This document shows positions 5,547-5,602 of a stretch of DNA of 5,602 bases, one piece after another (the stretch's first letter is position 1; every line of letters starts with the position of its first letter). This DNA comes from a bacterium. Its GTDB lineage: Bacteria; UBA8248. The position numbers and the translations under genes were made by a program. Where the stretch lies: the NCBI GenBank assembly GCA_027622355.1, contig JAQBZT010000201.1, positions 1 to 5,602 of the forward strand, written 5' to 3'. Under the pieces are notes generated by a model, which was not told the origin of the DNA, did no database searches, and saw nothing but the letters and a program-made list of their open reading frames with translations.

Positions 5547-5602
5547 CGCGTTCCTCCTTCCCGCTTCCACGCGGCGGCAAAAAAACCATCGAGCCCAAAA
5601 CT
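5543..5602 (-). CDS. rsmB: Probable 16S rRNA (cytosine-C5)-methyltransferase RsmB, C-terminal end only
   Basis: The minus strand from the window edge reads 19 codons and a TGA stop (5545-5543): SFGLDGFFAAAWKREGGTR. The DGFFAA element is the usual C-terminal signature of the RsmB/Sun family (DGFFxAxL), where the last strand of the SAM-binding Rossmann domain ends close to the stop codon. RsmB methylates C967 of 16S rRNA (E. coli numbering). The position immediately before a PASTA gene and rpe supports the call, because this order is seen in deltaproteobacterial genomes. The catalytic cysteines and SAM motifs lie outside the window, so other members of the NOL1/NOP2/Sun family cannot be excluded. 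The stop overlaps the next start as ATGA. Confidence 0.75.
   Translation of the reverse strand, partial: SFGLDGFFAAAWKREGGTR
5553..5559 (-). promoter_or_regulatory. Shine-Dalgarno deciding the PASTA gene start
   Basis: A perfect AAGGAGG lies 6 nt before the ATG at 5546, inside the last codons of rsmB. It argues against the longer in-frame GTG start at 5570, which would add eight polar residues and place this ribosome site inside the coding region. Confidence 0.85.

Overview
The window is a compact, GC-rich (roughly two thirds G+C by eye) bacterial housekeeping locus. All eight genes lie on the minus strand, so transcription runs from the right edge to the left edge. The gene set resembles clusters known from Desulfobacterota/'Deltaproteobacteria' and other deep Gram-negative-type lineages such as Nitrospirota or NC10. 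The markers are an rsmB-PASTA-rpe run and a second SPOUT methyltransferase between trmD and rplS, as also seen in Thermotoga and Aquifex. No finer placement is justified from the sequence alone. I see no mobile element, CRISPR array, tRNA or rRNA.

Right block (5602 to 3910): the last 19 codons of a probable rsmB (16S rRNA m5C methyltransferase) overlap by 4 nt (ATGA) with a membrane-anchored protein carrying three PASTA domains and no kinase. After 20 nt comes rpe, ribulose-phosphate 3-epimerase.

Junction (3909 to 3806): the only real intergenic gap, about 104 nt. It holds a strong sigma70-type promoter (TTGACG, 17 bp, TATAAA) pointing at ffh. Its predicted leader of about 60 nt can fold into two mutually exclusive hairpins. 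One is terminator-like and the other would cover the ffh ribosome-binding region.

Left block (3805 to 1): ffh, rpsP, rimM, trmD, a Methyltrn_RNA_4-type SPOUT methyltransferase, and rplS, which is cut by the window edge a few residues before its expected end. Gaps are 7 to 20 nt, with one 11-nt overlap (rimM/trmD), so this is very probably one operon driven at least partly by the ffh promoter. It links protein targeting (SRP54), small- and large-subunit ribosomal proteins (S16, L19), 30S maturation (RimM) and RNA methylation (TrmD plus the second SPOUT enzyme). The KH-domain gene khpA, often found between rpsP and rimM in related operons, is absent.

Three genes of the left block probably start at non-ATG codons: rpsP at TTG, rimM at GTG and the SPOUT gene at TTG. 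Overall this is an ordinary conserved region. The parts most worth a second look are the ffh leader, the PASTA protein and the uncharacterised SPOUT enzyme. I did not find a novel system.
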